Assembly (NCBI GenBank): GCA_958295665.1
Contig: OY282560.1
Location: 29,377,992 to 29,441,991, forward strand
Direction: 5' to 3'
DNA length: 64,000 nt
From: Tipula vernalis
Lineage: Eukaryota > Arthropoda > Insecta > Diptera > Tipulidae
In this document: in pieces, positions 44,580-54,920 of the stretch
Position numbering within the stretch: position 1 is the first letter of the stretch
Layout: the number at the start of each line of letters is the position of its first letter
Translations under genes and position numbers: made by a program
Notes under the pieces: model-generated
Databases searched by the model: none
What the model saw: only the letters and a program-made list of their open reading frames with translations
Told to the model about the DNA's origin: nothing

Positions 44580-45360
44580 AACAAATCATAATTTCAGTCG
44601 TTAATACTAAAAAGTATAAAGCATTAAAAATTGTTAGTATTGTACTAACATAAAAGATTTTAAAACCAAAAATGTAAAATTAAAAATCGTAAGCTATAAA
44701 AACAATAACAAAATAAATTAAGTTACCACTACATAGAACGAAATAAATGGAAGAGAAAAAAATTATTCACATGCAAACGAAAGTATAAATAAGCAACAAA
44801 AACACAAATACGTGTGTCTCGGGAACCCAGTATTGAAATTCGGGAACCCAATTTTTATTTTTACATTTTACACTGAATGAGTTATCTCTATTATATCCTG
44901 ATCTCTGGTAGTATCCAGTAGCAGTGGAACAATATCCATTTACATCCAGTTGATTTTAACTACGCTCTTCTACCATAACTTTAATATGGATATCCAAGAA
45001 TTACTCATTTTTAGCGATTTTAGTAAGACCGTTGAGTTCCCTTTTTGATTCTAAAAGCTGGCTAACGCAAATAAAATGCAAACATTTTCATTAAAAACAA
45101 AATAATTTATGTATGGCTGCTCAGGTAGCTGGTTATAGAACAACGTAAATTTTTTTTGGATATACTGTATACAAGGGTTAAATATGATATAGGGGAACAA
45201 AACCATTTTATACATCGTCTCCCATTGCTAAGGGAGACATGGGAGTACAAGAAAAAATCCTACTTTTCGCGCTTTTTGTAAAGGGAAACGAACTTTTGGC
45301 ATCCATATTATTTTTGAACAGGCAGGGAAATGAAAGCTTGCCTAGGGTCCGGGTTTTCCT
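44580..45360. other. AT-rich spacer, no gene seen
   Basis: No coding or repeat signal beyond A/T runs. Confidence 0.4.
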
Positions 45361-45379
45361 TAATCCGTCACTGGTACTA

Positions 45380-45640
45380 ATACTTTTCTTGCAGCATTGA
45401 AAAGATTTTGCGCTGTAAGAGGATTACCAAACCATATCCATTGTGAAAATGGCACTAACTTTATGGGAGCTAAGCGCCAACACCAAGAATTTTACAAAGA
45501 GTACGATGTCCAAAAGAAAAAAATTCAAGCTTGGTGTTCTGACGGAACTTGTCAAAAGATTTCCTATACATTCACCTGCTTACAGTCCTGAGTCGAATGG
45601 TGTGGCGGGAAGGGGTGTACAAATGGTAAAGACCTAGTAA
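45380..45640 (+). pseudogene. BEL/Pao integrase fragment
   Basis: ALKRFCAVRGLPNHIHCENG then TNFMGAKRQHQEFYK, and in another frame FPIHSPAYSPESNGVAGRGV. This matches BEL/Pao integrase (ALxRFxxRRGxPxxIxSDNGTNFxGA; PxxPHxGGxWE region). The catalytic D is replaced (CENG for SDNG). A relic. Confidence 0.78.
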
Positions 45641-46393
45641 ATATAGTTTTAATTTAAAAGGAATTGATTTATGGCTACAACAACACTCTATCATCTGTTA
45701 CTGTTAAACAGTATCCATTAATTCGGGATCACGATAAAAAACAAAAAAAAAAAAAATTGAAGAAGTTAATAATTTTGGCCATCTCAGCTCTCCCGATTCA
45801 TTACTATTTAATTCTAAAATGTCCCCAATGAGTAACCTTCGGCTATAATAAAAAAAAAAATTGTGACTCACCAAAATATTGGTGATATATAAATGTGTGT
45901 TTTTGTTTTTCAACTGCACCAACCGATTTATTAAAAAAAACTACATTGGAATAAAGAAAATTTCGTGTAGGTAGATTAAGAATTTCCATAAAAATTCGAA
46001 AAATTTTACTAAACGTAAATGTTTACCAACTGTACGCCCACATACTACACATTCCGATGTTACTCATTCATCCTGTAAAATTAGCGCTAATGATGAGACG
46101 TAGTTTTTCTTTAGGCATCTGATCAAATTTATCATATAAGTACTATTCATCGCAAAGAATTTCGCGTAGTCACAATATTTTCACCGTTATATATTTAGAC
46201 ACTATATAAACTCGATTTTTTGTTGGAAGCAAGTCAATATTGAAAGACAAGTGTTTCACAACAGTTCATAACTATAAAAAAAAAAAAAAAAAAATAAAAA
46301 TTAAATTTGTGCGATAATTATTAAGTGTTAAAGTTAAATTTTAAGTGCTAATAAAACGAAAAACGATAATCAAACGCTTTATAAAGAACAAAC
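45640..46393. other. Intergenic and 5' region of the next Hsp20 gene
   Basis: An A17-A18 tract lies at about 46276-46293, close to the gene start. A canonical HSE was not found; TATATAAAC occurs at 46203-46211. Confidence 0.45.
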
Positions 46394-46918
46394 ATGTCTA
46401 ATTATCAAGCATTATTGAGACCAACCCGTGGAACAGCCCGTCCATTAGCAAAGCACGGTTGGATTTTGAAGCCACGCTACGATGAATATCGGCAAGCATT
46501 ATCAATATTAGAAACAAGTGTACAACAGGGAGGGCTCCACTTAACGACAAGTGTTAAAGATTACGATCCAAATGATGTGACCGTTAAAATTGTCGATAAT
46601 ACAATCATAGTGGAGGGCAAAGATTTAGATAGACGTGGAAATCTTTGCCGTTATTTTCTTCGAGAATACACTTTACCAAAAGGAATCGATAAAAATGAAG
46701 TGAGCTCAACATTGTCCGCAGATGGTATACTAACGATTCAAGCGCCAGCCAAACCACGACCAATTGAGACAACAGAGGAGGAAATTTTAGTTGTAGAGAC
46801 TGAGGAAACCATGACGAAAGCGACACGAAAATCAAAAGAAACCAAAACCTCAGAACGGATGGTTTCAATACAACAAACAGATAAAATGTGTCATACGGAA
46901 AGGCCTGTAGCCGCATAA
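46394..46918 (+). CDS. Divergent small heat-shock protein (174 aa)
   Basis: The first ATG (46394) gives an atypical arm (MSNYQALLRPTRGTARPLAK) then YDEYRQALSILETSVQQGGL, which is shared with the 47319, 6954 and 21510 proteins. The alpha-crystallin domain is about 46-120: DPNDVTVKIVDNTIIVEGK, a shortened loop (DLDRRGN in place of [10 protein letters not shown]), RYFLREYTLP and DGILTIQAPAK. The C-terminus has EEILVVETEE and ERMVSIQQT, two possible I/V-x-I/V tails. It is the tandem neighbour of 47319-47969. Likely a chaperone with altered oligomerisation. Confidence 0.9.
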   Translation: MSNYQALLRPTRGTARPLAKHGWILKPRYDEYRQALSILETSVQQGGLHLTTSVKDYDPNDVTVKIVDNTIIVEGKDLDRRGNLCRYFLREYTLPKGIDKNEVSSTLSADGILTIQAPAKPRPIETTEEEILVVETEETMTKATRKSKETKTSERMVSIQQTDKMCHTERPVAA

Positions 46919-47185
46919 AATCTACACACACACACACTTATAAATGATTGTGATAATTTATTGTAGAATGAATGATTGAATGAATGTGTGTGAGAATATA
47001 CAAATCTATATATATATTTGTAAATAAATGTTTTTTCTTATAAAATTGGCCATGTGATTTTTTTTTCTTGACCCAACGAAAAACTCAGCTTTAATCCCAT
47101 CATTAATATTGTTCTCGTCATCAACACGATACGTATTAATAGCACCCACTTACTATATAATACGTTAAAAATAGCCCGACAATGA

Positions 47186-47210
47186 TTTCGCGAACATACT
47201 TTGTGTGTAC
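47186..47210 (+). promoter_or_regulatory. Candidate heat-shock element upstream of 47319
   Basis: TTCGCGAAC at about 47187-47195 contains the perfect two-unit HSE TTCnnGAA. The shared TTTCTCGTTCTTTC core of the other promoters is absent here. Confidence 0.5.
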
Positions 47211-47318
47211 CCATAGTACTCGTTGTTTCACGACATTTATATTTTTAGACGACAAATCTCAGACGAAATTTCAGTATTGTGATAAAAGTGCATTAAAACA
47301 CTGTGTTATAAAAATAAA

Positions 47319-47969
47319 ATGTCGTTATTGCCATTACTAGTGAAAAATCCCGATCCGAACACAGTATTCACAACCCATCTAGATAAATACAAACAAGCAT
47401 TATCTAATTTGGTATCAGGTCTTGAACAGGATGGCATTTTATTATCAATCGACGTTACAAATTTTGAACCAAGTGAAGTGACAGTGACGACAATCGACAG
47501 TACAATTATCGTTGAGGGGAAGCATCAAGATGGGGTAGATGCAAAAAATTCTCACCACTTTATTCGAAAGTACTGTTTGCCAACAACAATTGATATCGAT
47601 GATATAACAACATGTTCTTCAGATGGTTTATTCACAATTTATGTACCAACAAAATTAAAATCGATCCCGCCTTCAACGATTAACTCTGCAGAACGTATGG
47701 TTTCCGCAATTGAACATTGTGGAGGAACGAAGAAATCGGAACCGAAAGTTTGTGCATCTAAAGAACGTGTAATACCAATTCAATTGATTGAGGAAGTATT
47801 CAGGGCGCCAACTAAGGGAATGGAGTGTACGTCTGTAAAACAGGTGGTTCCAAAAAAACAAAATAAAAAAATTCTGCGATTTGAAAATCTTCGCGATTCT
47901 GAAGACGATTTAAAGGAACAGACTCCCGAAAAAAGACAGATGAAAGTCAAATTATGTTGTTGTTTTTAA
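47319..47969 (+). CDS. Divergent small heat-shock protein with extended C-terminus (216 aa)
   Basis: MSLLPLLVKNPDPNTVFTTH, then LDKYKQALSNLVSGLEQDGI, then a compact alpha-crystallin domain (about 38-112: LLSIDVTNFEPSEVTVTTID, EGKHQDGVDAKNSHHF, RKYCLP, SSDGLFTIYVPTK). The usual GxLTIKAP is GLFTIYVP. The tail of about 100 residues is twice the usual length, carries MVSAIEH and ERVIPIQLI (two I-x-I-like sites), and ends KLCCCF, unusual for the family. It is the best surviving relative of the domain-less proteins at 6954 and 21510. Confidence 0.88.
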   Translation: MSLLPLLVKNPDPNTVFTTHLDKYKQALSNLVSGLEQDGILLSIDVTNFEPSEVTVTTIDSTIIVEGKHQDGVDAKNSHHFIRKYCLPTTIDIDDITTCSSDGLFTIYVPTKLKSIPPSTINSAERMVSAIEHCGGTKKSEPKVCASKERVIPIQLIEEVFRAPTKGMECTSVKQVVPKKQNKKILRFENLRDSEDDLKEQTPEKRQMKVKLCCCF

Positions 47970-48479
47970 TAAATAAATTTGTTAGCGCACAAGATTTTGT
48001 GTTTCATTTTCCAAGAAAACTTGTTTTAGTGGCACAATAGCAACAGACATTTGTTTTCAATTTATTGACAGTGATGACGTGAAAATAAATTCCAATTTTA
48101 GAAGAATGATCGAGTCGACGTCATTGGTACCAAAATGTACGTGCGTACGATTAATTCGCCTAAATGTCATTCACAGATTGTTGTTATTTTTGAATTTTAT
48201 TTTGTTATATGCGTGAAAAATATTCAATTTTTTATTTTAGTTTTGGTTGTACAATTTTACAGATTTCAAGGTGATGACAAAAAAAACAAAAGATCAATTT
48301 CTTCAGATATTCAGATATGCTTTGAACGCGAGTGGAAAACGATACGTACCTCTTTCCATTTTTGTTGTGACTGTTGAGATTAAGAATTGATCTAAATTGA
48401 TTAAAATACCAACCACGTGGTAGTAGGTTGTTCTTATTTATATATCTTAAAGACTTCAGGTAAAAAATCACCAACCTGC

Positions 48480-49150
48480 GAGTTGAGTTGGGAAAATGAA
48501 TCTTTAATTGAACTGTTTAATCCAGTACTCATCCGATACTCAAATTAACTCAACTCTATTTAATCCCCAACTCGACCCCAACCTAACACATGACCTAACT
48601 AGCCAACTCAACAAATGAACACTCCTTAAATCTATTCAATCTAACCTTCAACTTAAATCCGAATTAAATTCCCAACCCAATCTAACTCAACCTTAACTCG
48701 GATATTCTCACTTGGGCGGCCCGTACGCTGTCTGCCACTGCGCTTTGCATCTGTAACACCATCACTTTGAAGAAATACCGCAGATAAACGTCGCGGTGTT
48801 TCCCCATCGAGCGCTTTTATATAACGATAATTTGATCGTAATACTCTTTGAGTGTAAACAACACGAGATTTATTTTTATAAAACCTTAAAATGTTTCTGA
48901 TCTTTTGGCATTTATCGTTCTATAACAAATCGAAAGTGAAATTGCGCCACCTCTTGATCGTTCGGAACTCAAAAGCTAATTCAAACCTGACTCAACTCCA
49001 ATCCAATCCCAGCTCGCACAAAATCTCAACCCTCTGCTCAACTCTAAGATTACCACACAATTTAACCTCCAAATAAACTCCCAACTAAACTGCTCACTCA
49101 AACTTAGCCCAACCCCATCTCAATCCTCAAACCACCCTCAAACCCTTTTT
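48480..49150. repeat. G-poor, strand-asymmetric low-complexity region
   Basis: On the plus strand this is dominated by C, A and T with CAACTCAACC, CCAACCTAAC and ACTCAACCTT-like motifs; long stretches lack G almost entirely. It is interrupted at about 48700-48960 by other sequence including a transposase scrap. Confidence 0.6.
48701..48854 (-). pseudogene. Transposase N-terminal (DUF4817-like helix-turn-helix) fragment
   Basis: The minus frame reads TQRVLRSNYRYIKALDGETP, then RRLSAVFLQSDGVTDAKRSG, then RQRTGRPSENI. This resembles the helix-turn-helix and TGS..KRSGRPRT-ENI block of mariner-like transposases. A scrap of 51 codons. Confidence 0.5.
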
Positions 49151-49159
49151 TCGTTTTCT

Positions 49160-49680
49160 ACTTAACCAATGGCATCGTGGACCAGTTTTGACTAGTAGCG
49201 CCATCTTCATGTTGAGGCTGAAATGTTTTCTGTTTATCGCTTGTACTTATATTGACAGGAAATGTCATTTCCCTTCAAATATAGGGTAACACACAGTATA
49301 CGGATTACAAAGACTGCACTGTATTAATTGTCTTCACCAACGCAACACGATTTGTGAAACCCTTCAATATTATATGATAATTATCTTCCTTCCTTCCACC
49401 TCACACATAAATAGGATTTTGTGGTCAGTGAACCTAGATATTCATTCGTGTACAAAATTCAAACAGCCTGTTCGCCCGAGTATCTTTGCATCGTATTCTT
49501 TCCTACTTGTCAATTGAACTTTATAGATAAAGAGGAAAGAGTATGGAAGAAAGAACTGAAAGAACACGGTAGTAAATGTACGCACCTTTAAACGAGTAAT
49601 ACAGCAATGGTGACGAAGGGATGAAAAGTGAAAAAATCAAAACTAAAGAATTTAACATCATCTTACGAACAAAATTTTGA
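49160..49680. other. Intergenic, no gene seen
   Basis: Nothing recognised. Confidence 0.35.
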
Positions 49681-49689
49681 ATAATGCCC

Positions 49690-50115
49690 GATTTACATTC
49701 AACGACATTTGATGTCCATAAAACAGTCGAAACACGATATAGAAAAAACTATAAAGAGAAAGAAAATTAATCGAAATCCGAGAAACAAACCAAAAAAAAA
49801 TCGTCGACTGCTTTTTTTTGTAGATGTCGCTTGTCATCTTTTTTCTGTAAAATTGTCTTTGCATGCATATAATAAAGACTGATTTACATTCAAAAAATTT
49901 CGCAGATGCAGATGTCAAATCAAAAATTCGTTTTCTTTACACATAAAAAGTAAATTTAAACAAAAAATGTTATAAACTAATGCAAATGATTGGTTTCAAT
50001 TGACTTTTTTAAGCAGATGAAGCAGATGATTATTTTTTCTCTTTTTGTCTTTGTACTTTTTCCTATGTTGTGTTTCAATTTTTTTGCAGGCGTCGATTGT
50101 CGTTGAATGTAAATC
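49690..50115. repeat. Inverted-repeat element(s), possibly nested
   Basis: GATTTACATTCAACGACA at 49690 is inverted at 50098-50115. A second, overlapping pair (GATTTACATTCAAAAAATTT, CGCAGATGCAGATGTCAAAT at 49882; inverted form at about 50216-50256) suggests two related MITEs overlapping. No target duplication was resolved. Confidence 0.5.
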
Positions 50116-50619
50116 AATCTTTAGCTTACATATACAAGAGCAACCAACATTTATAATGTTTTATGATATTTTTTGTTTTAATTTCGTTTTTGTGTAAAAA
50201 GAAAACCAAATTTTAGTTTGACGTCTGCCTCTGCGAAAATCTTTGAGTGTTAAATCAGCTTCAAATAATCAAATGTAATTTATTTTTCATGTGTCCAATC
50301 AAAATGGCACCTGCCATCTATCTTTGATTCTTTGGTGCATTTAATTCAGATACCCACGAGTTCGTATTAAATTTGGAAATGTTGGAAAACGATTTTGTGT
50401 AGCTGAGGAGATTGAAGATGAAGATAAAAAGAAAAGGAACCTACAACATAAAATTTATTGGTTCCCAACTGTACAAAGAAATGCAATTGAGGGCGTCTTA
50501 AATCTTTTGCAATAAAAAGCATTTGCTCAGAGTTTGTATCAAGAGCAGGCGAAAAGTAGTGAAGACAAAAACCCGGCGATTAGCTTTAGTATAACATCGA
50601 TCAACAAATCACGAACAAG

Positions 50620-50784
50620 GGGTGCGATTATGTAAGCATTACGATTTTCGAATTACGAGAAATTGCGACAAAACGCGATTATGTATAGACATTACGAGTT
50701 CTCGTACAACTTTTAAGTACGACAGACAACTCGTAATGAGTAAAAATATTCTTTTTACAGAGAGATACATACATAATCGCACCC
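50620..50784. mobile_element. 165-bp MITE with GGGTGCGATTATGTA ends
   Basis: The 15-bp terminal inverted repeat GGGTGCGATTATGTA is flanked by AAG on both sides (3-bp duplication). The interior repeats the CATTACGA and CTCGTAAT themes in inverted orientation. Non-coding. Confidence 0.7.
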
Positions 50785-51549
50785 AAGATGCTGTTTTTGT
50801 TGGCCTAACAACCACTGGTCGAATGGTTACCATTTTTCAAAAGCTAAGCGTAATTGTAAGAAAGTAAGGCATTTGTAAGAAAGCAAGTATTTAGCGTGCA
50901 AAAAAAAAAGGTAGAGCAGTACGAACTGAGGGCAAATTACTTTAAAATATGTTACAAGAAATCACATCATTAATGTTAGACAATGAAGCTGGATGTCATT
51001 AATTTCTCACAATTTTTTTTTTTTTAATTAAATATTTGGAAAAAATTTTGTTTGGATGGAGAGACAAATTACGCTGATTCGGGGCAAATTTCGGTGTTCG
51101 GAGAGTTTGAGGCAGACATTACCGTTGGAAATAAATCTTTACTTGTCAAGTTTTTAGTTTTACATTCCGTACAGTACTAATTATTGTTGTAGGTTTTACG
51201 CTGGGAGTAGTTTCGCGTGTTCCGGCGAATGATAGAGTCTCTGAATCCGGGTTTCAGTCATTATTAGTGCTTTATGAAACCCTGATAGGAAGGCGGCGTA
51301 ACGTTTCTATGGTGGGCGAACAAATATTGATAAAAGTGATCTAGTGAGAATAGGAAATGCGATTTGCGATAATCGCTTTTCATGATAAAAAAGAGCGTCG
51401 TAGTAAGTCGAAATTTTTAAGTTATTTGAATTCCTGACGACTGCCAAATATCCTTAAATAAATCTAATCGAGAGAAGTATTTTGAGTTGCGTAGGCTGTT
51501 GATTTGTATATTTTGCCGATGTGACTCGTTTTCTTGAGGTTCGACTGTT

Positions 51550-51810
51550 ACTCAAGATATTCCTTTGATAAATGGTTGAAACTTTCGCACCACTGACACC
51601 GCCTTTTTTCCATGCCCAACTCATTGTTTTCAATACTGCCATTGTGATATTTCTTCGCGACATCTCTCAGTTGATTTTTGGTTCGATAAAACTTATAATA
51701 TTGTCCGGCTTCTAAAACTTGGAAGGAGGCGCCGCGATCTCCATACGAGCTAGCGAGGTAACAAATAAATGTATTTGTATCCCAAGCAGCAAAGTAACTC
51801 GGTTTAATGT
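51550..51810 (-). other. Exon-like segment of unidentified gene
   Basis: After an acceptor-like ATATTACAG the minus strand reads DIKPSYFAAWDTNTFICYLA, SSYGDRGASFQVLEAGQYYK and FYRTKNQLRDVAKKYHNGSI, then ENNELGMEKRRCQWCES. It reads like protein and RTKNQLRDVAKKYH recalls SANT/Myb-like helices, but I cannot name it. Confidence 0.35.
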
Positions 51811-52173
51811 CTGTAATATGTATAAATAATGTAAATAAATTAAACGCGTAAGACACAGACACCTAACAACGAAGACTGCCACGATACTGTTAATTAATTT
51901 GTACAAAGAAGCGACGAATGCAAATGGTATCTAACGAGATGTGTTGTTGACCGATTAATTTAAAGAGTATTTCTTTATAAGCCTTGCCTTCCTTTTTTTC
52001 CAGATAACCGTGGTTCTTCTTGAATTTTGCGTGCAGCGCATTGCGCAGTAATAAAACCCAATATGTTGATAATGTAATTTGGTTAATACTATATATTGGT
52101 TAACTTTCAAATATTTAAAAAACAATAAAATTATGTAGATATTTCTTTGGATAATTTTCATTTTGATCTTTTC

Positions 52174-53609
52174 TTAATATAAACAAGTTCCGCCTTTAAC
52201 CACAGTCATCAAATGAACAGTGCAGCGATCTACAATTTGATACTCTTCCAAGCATTTTTCGCTGCTCAGTTCCTTTCCAAAATATAAAAGACGTTGTTTA
52301 TGTGGTTCTATACCGAGGCGTCGATCAATTTGTTTTCTTAAGTCAAGAACCTTATCATCCTTATGCACGTGTATCGAAACGCTACGTCCATCAAATGATT
52401 CAATAAAAACCTGGAACGAATCTTTACGCTGCAAAGAAATATCAGAAGTTTCATTTAAGCCATAATCCATCAATATTTTGCCATCCTCTAATTTTGTATT
52501 GTCCACGAATAATATTTGCTGGTCAATCGGTATATTAACTGCATTGAAAAGTTTGGTCTTTAATTGAGCCACAGTCTCGCTGGAAGAGGTTTCGATTTTA
52601 ATTTTATCTTCGAGGGGCCCAATTTGAATATTCAATGTTAAACTATAATAATAAAATAAAAATTTCGTTATGAATTTAAACAAGTTCGAACAAAAAAAAT
52701 CGTTTACCTTAGGATGGCTACAACCAGATTAAGGGTTGATCCGCCATAAATATTTTCCATCGATAAAATTGCATCGTCGCTCAGTACACGTCCACCCCAA
52801 ATTAATTGCTGTGCTACTTTATTAATTTTCAATTCAGCTTCAATTTTATCCTTCACCTTGCCAACCGTGTCGTACGGAAAAATACGAAAAGTAATTCGCT
52901 TCTGACCAATGGAAGCGGACTGGATATGAATCTCAATATCATTTCGACGAAAATGAATCTCGGATAAATCTCCGATACTATATTCAGCAAGTGTTTTACT
53001 ATTTTTATCTAATTCTTGACCATTATACTTTAGACTTGCACCGTTTTCTGGTAATTTATATTTATCAGAAATTACTTGCTTCAATTGGGCGACCGTATAA
53101 TTTGTTGGTATCTCGATGCGTCCCACTTGTCCCGATTGCTGGACAATATTTAATCGTAATTTTAATTTAGCTACTACTAAATGGATCGTGGTTCCACGTG
53201 TAATGGATTTTTCCGTTAAAATATCGTCATTTGTTAATTCTTTACCATTAAACAATAAATGTTGGTCATCCACTGCAATCTTAAGCGAACGATTTAACAG
53301 TTTTTTAACAAGGCCGGCGGTAGCCGTAAAATGTACATCAAGCTTATGAATTTGATCGTCTTCGGTTCTAATAAAAATGCTAATATTATTTTGAACCGTT
53401 AGTTCTATTACTGAACCATTTTGGATACCGGAATTTTGTATCGTGTCTGAATCGATTAAAGTTTTCGAACGATATTTTAATATTTGATTGGGCTCCATAA
53501 GGCCATTGATTTCGGCGGCTATCATTCTTTTTAAATCAATCACTTTAGACGTGCTATCAATTATGACTTCAAACACATCTTGATACGGATTGTCTACGAA
53601 CAGCTTCAT
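52174..53609 (-). CDS. Hexa-ubiquitin-like protein (456 aa after splicing)
   Basis: Exons 53609-52708 and 52642-52174 join across a 65-bp GT-AG intron in phase 2 (CTA-AG|T-TTA, ...VVAIL-S-LTLN). The protein consists of six divergent ubiquitin-like domains, about 73-78 residues each, starting near residues 1 (MKLFVDNPYQ), 74 (NNISIFIRT), 151 (LRLNIVQQ), 223 (NDIEIHIQS), 301 (SLTLNIQI) and 379 (DSFQVFIES). Each has the ubiquitin pattern: an L-K-x-I helix, then QxLxxxGxxLxD, then I...LxL. Only the last domain ends in Gly-Gly, followed by TCLY, so a single C-terminal processing event could expose GG. Other domains lack it, so it is not ordinary polyubiquitin. A 5' UTR intron lies just before the ATG. 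Confidence 0.9.
52643..52707 (-). other. Coding intron of the hexa-ubiquitin-like gene
   Basis: Donor AAG|GTAAAC and acceptor ATTATTATAG|TTTAAC on the minus strand. The 65-bp length is typical of fly introns, and the splice restores one continuous six-domain frame. Confidence 0.85.
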
Positions 53610-53610
53610 T

Positions 53611-53722
53611 CTGAATATTATACAAAAACGGTATTTATTGGATGATGTTTACTATAAACGAAATAATCGTGTGTTTCTACCTAAACTCGATTATAAAACT
53701 TAAAATAAATAACATTATTTAC
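53611..53722 (-). other. 5' UTR intron of the hexa-ubiquitin-like gene
   Basis: Donor AAAG|GTAAAT at 53722 and acceptor TATTCAG|AATG at 53611, one base before the ATG. The second gene copy has the same arrangement at 63337-63446. Confidence 0.7.
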
Positions 53723-53958
53723 CTTTATAAAATAAAAACTTGAATCACAAAAATTAATTCGCTAATTAAATATATAAAATTAATTAATTTAAAATAGTGA
53801 AATTACCACACAGAGAATTAGGACTGATATACGCATATACTGACTGATTATTGAAATGAAATAAGAAAATCGAATTCTTTTGTGCCCTTCCAAGTGCCAA
53901 AATACAGTACAATACTACTATTACATCAATAACTGGAATATTCGTTAAAATTTAAATA

Positions 53959-54158
53959 CACCTGTCTCTCGATTAACACGGTACTTGATTAACACGGATT
54001 TGATTTAACACGGTCAACGAATTGAGCACAGAAGTTTCGCCGCGTTAATCAAGTACCGTGTTAATCGAGGGACAGGTGTATTAGTCGCGATTAACACGGT
54101 TTTGAGTAACATGGTAATTTGGCGGAACGTAATTACCGTGTTAATCGAGCGACAGGTG
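53959..54158. mobile_element. pogo-like MITE with two alternative right ends
   Basis: Left end CACCTGTCTCTCGATTAACA follows a TA (53957-53958). Matching inverted right ends with GACAGGTG then TA occur at 54078 (120-bp version) and 54158 (200-bp version). Multiple internal ATTAACACGGT motifs, direct and inverted. The CTCGATTAACACGG terminus fits pogo/Tigger-like elements. Confidence 0.78.
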
Positions 54159-54295
54159 TACATACACACATAAGTAATAATTTTGTTTTGATAATAATTT
54201 GAATTGTTTTATTTACAATTATTGCTGATGACGACACGTGCGCCTAGCGGAAGGAATTGTAACTGAAAAATAGATGTAAACAAATGTTTGCAGTA

Positions 54296-54575
54296 GTAGT
54301 TATATGGAAATATTATTCAAATAATTTTAATTTTAATTAATTAAAATTGCAGAGAATTCAACACAAAATGATACCGACATGTTCAATGTTCATATTAAAA
54401 GTGCTAAAATAATTTAGCGCCATTGACTACAATACATATAATACATATATAATTTTGCAGTTTGGTTTGTTTTTATCTTGTAATAAATATGTTGTAATTA
54501 GCATATGTGTTGAATTCTTTGCAATTTTAATTAATTAAAATTAAAATTATTTGAATAATATTTCCATATAACTAC
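54296..54575. repeat. 280-bp foldback with 70-bp arms
   Basis: GTAGTTATATGGAAATATTA... at 54296-54365 is the near-perfect inverted copy of 54506-54575 (CATATAACTAC end), around a 140-bp loop. No clear target duplication. Confidence 0.8.
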
Positions 54576-54599
54576 GCTAGACGCACGGTGGAAATCGTC

Positions 54600-54800
54600 A
54601 ATAGCAATTGCACTAATTTCACAAAACACGAAAGTATTCGCCTTTAAAGCATCGCAAGAGGTGACACGATCGCAACTAGTTAAAGGTGAACAGCAATTCA
54701 GCGTTTTTTATGTGTGTTATTTTTGAATGATTTTGTCCTTGAATAAATAAATATATCCTTCATGTGCAATAAAAGATGGTTTTGAGCAGAAATCAGTAAC
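54600..54800. repeat. Left arm of inverted duplication around the two ubiquitin-like genes
   Basis: CAACTAGTTAAAGGTGAACA, GCAATTCA and CCTTGAATAAATAAA match the inverted sequence at 62720-62900. With the divergent gene copies this defines a second inverted duplication in the window. Confidence 0.75.
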
Positions 54801-54920
54801 AAAAGTATCCAATTATAGTGACATTTTGTTGTTTTTATTATAATTTAAACTGCTACTTTTTAAAATATAATTGAAATGTCAATTAAATGTCATGAGCGAC
54901 ATCTATGTTTGAATAATGTA

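Noticed and set aside
53116..53349. 77-codon plus-strand frame inside the ubiquitin-like gene, also mirrored at 63708-63941
   Set aside because: Its conservation between copies follows from the coding sequence on the other strand; no independent evidence.
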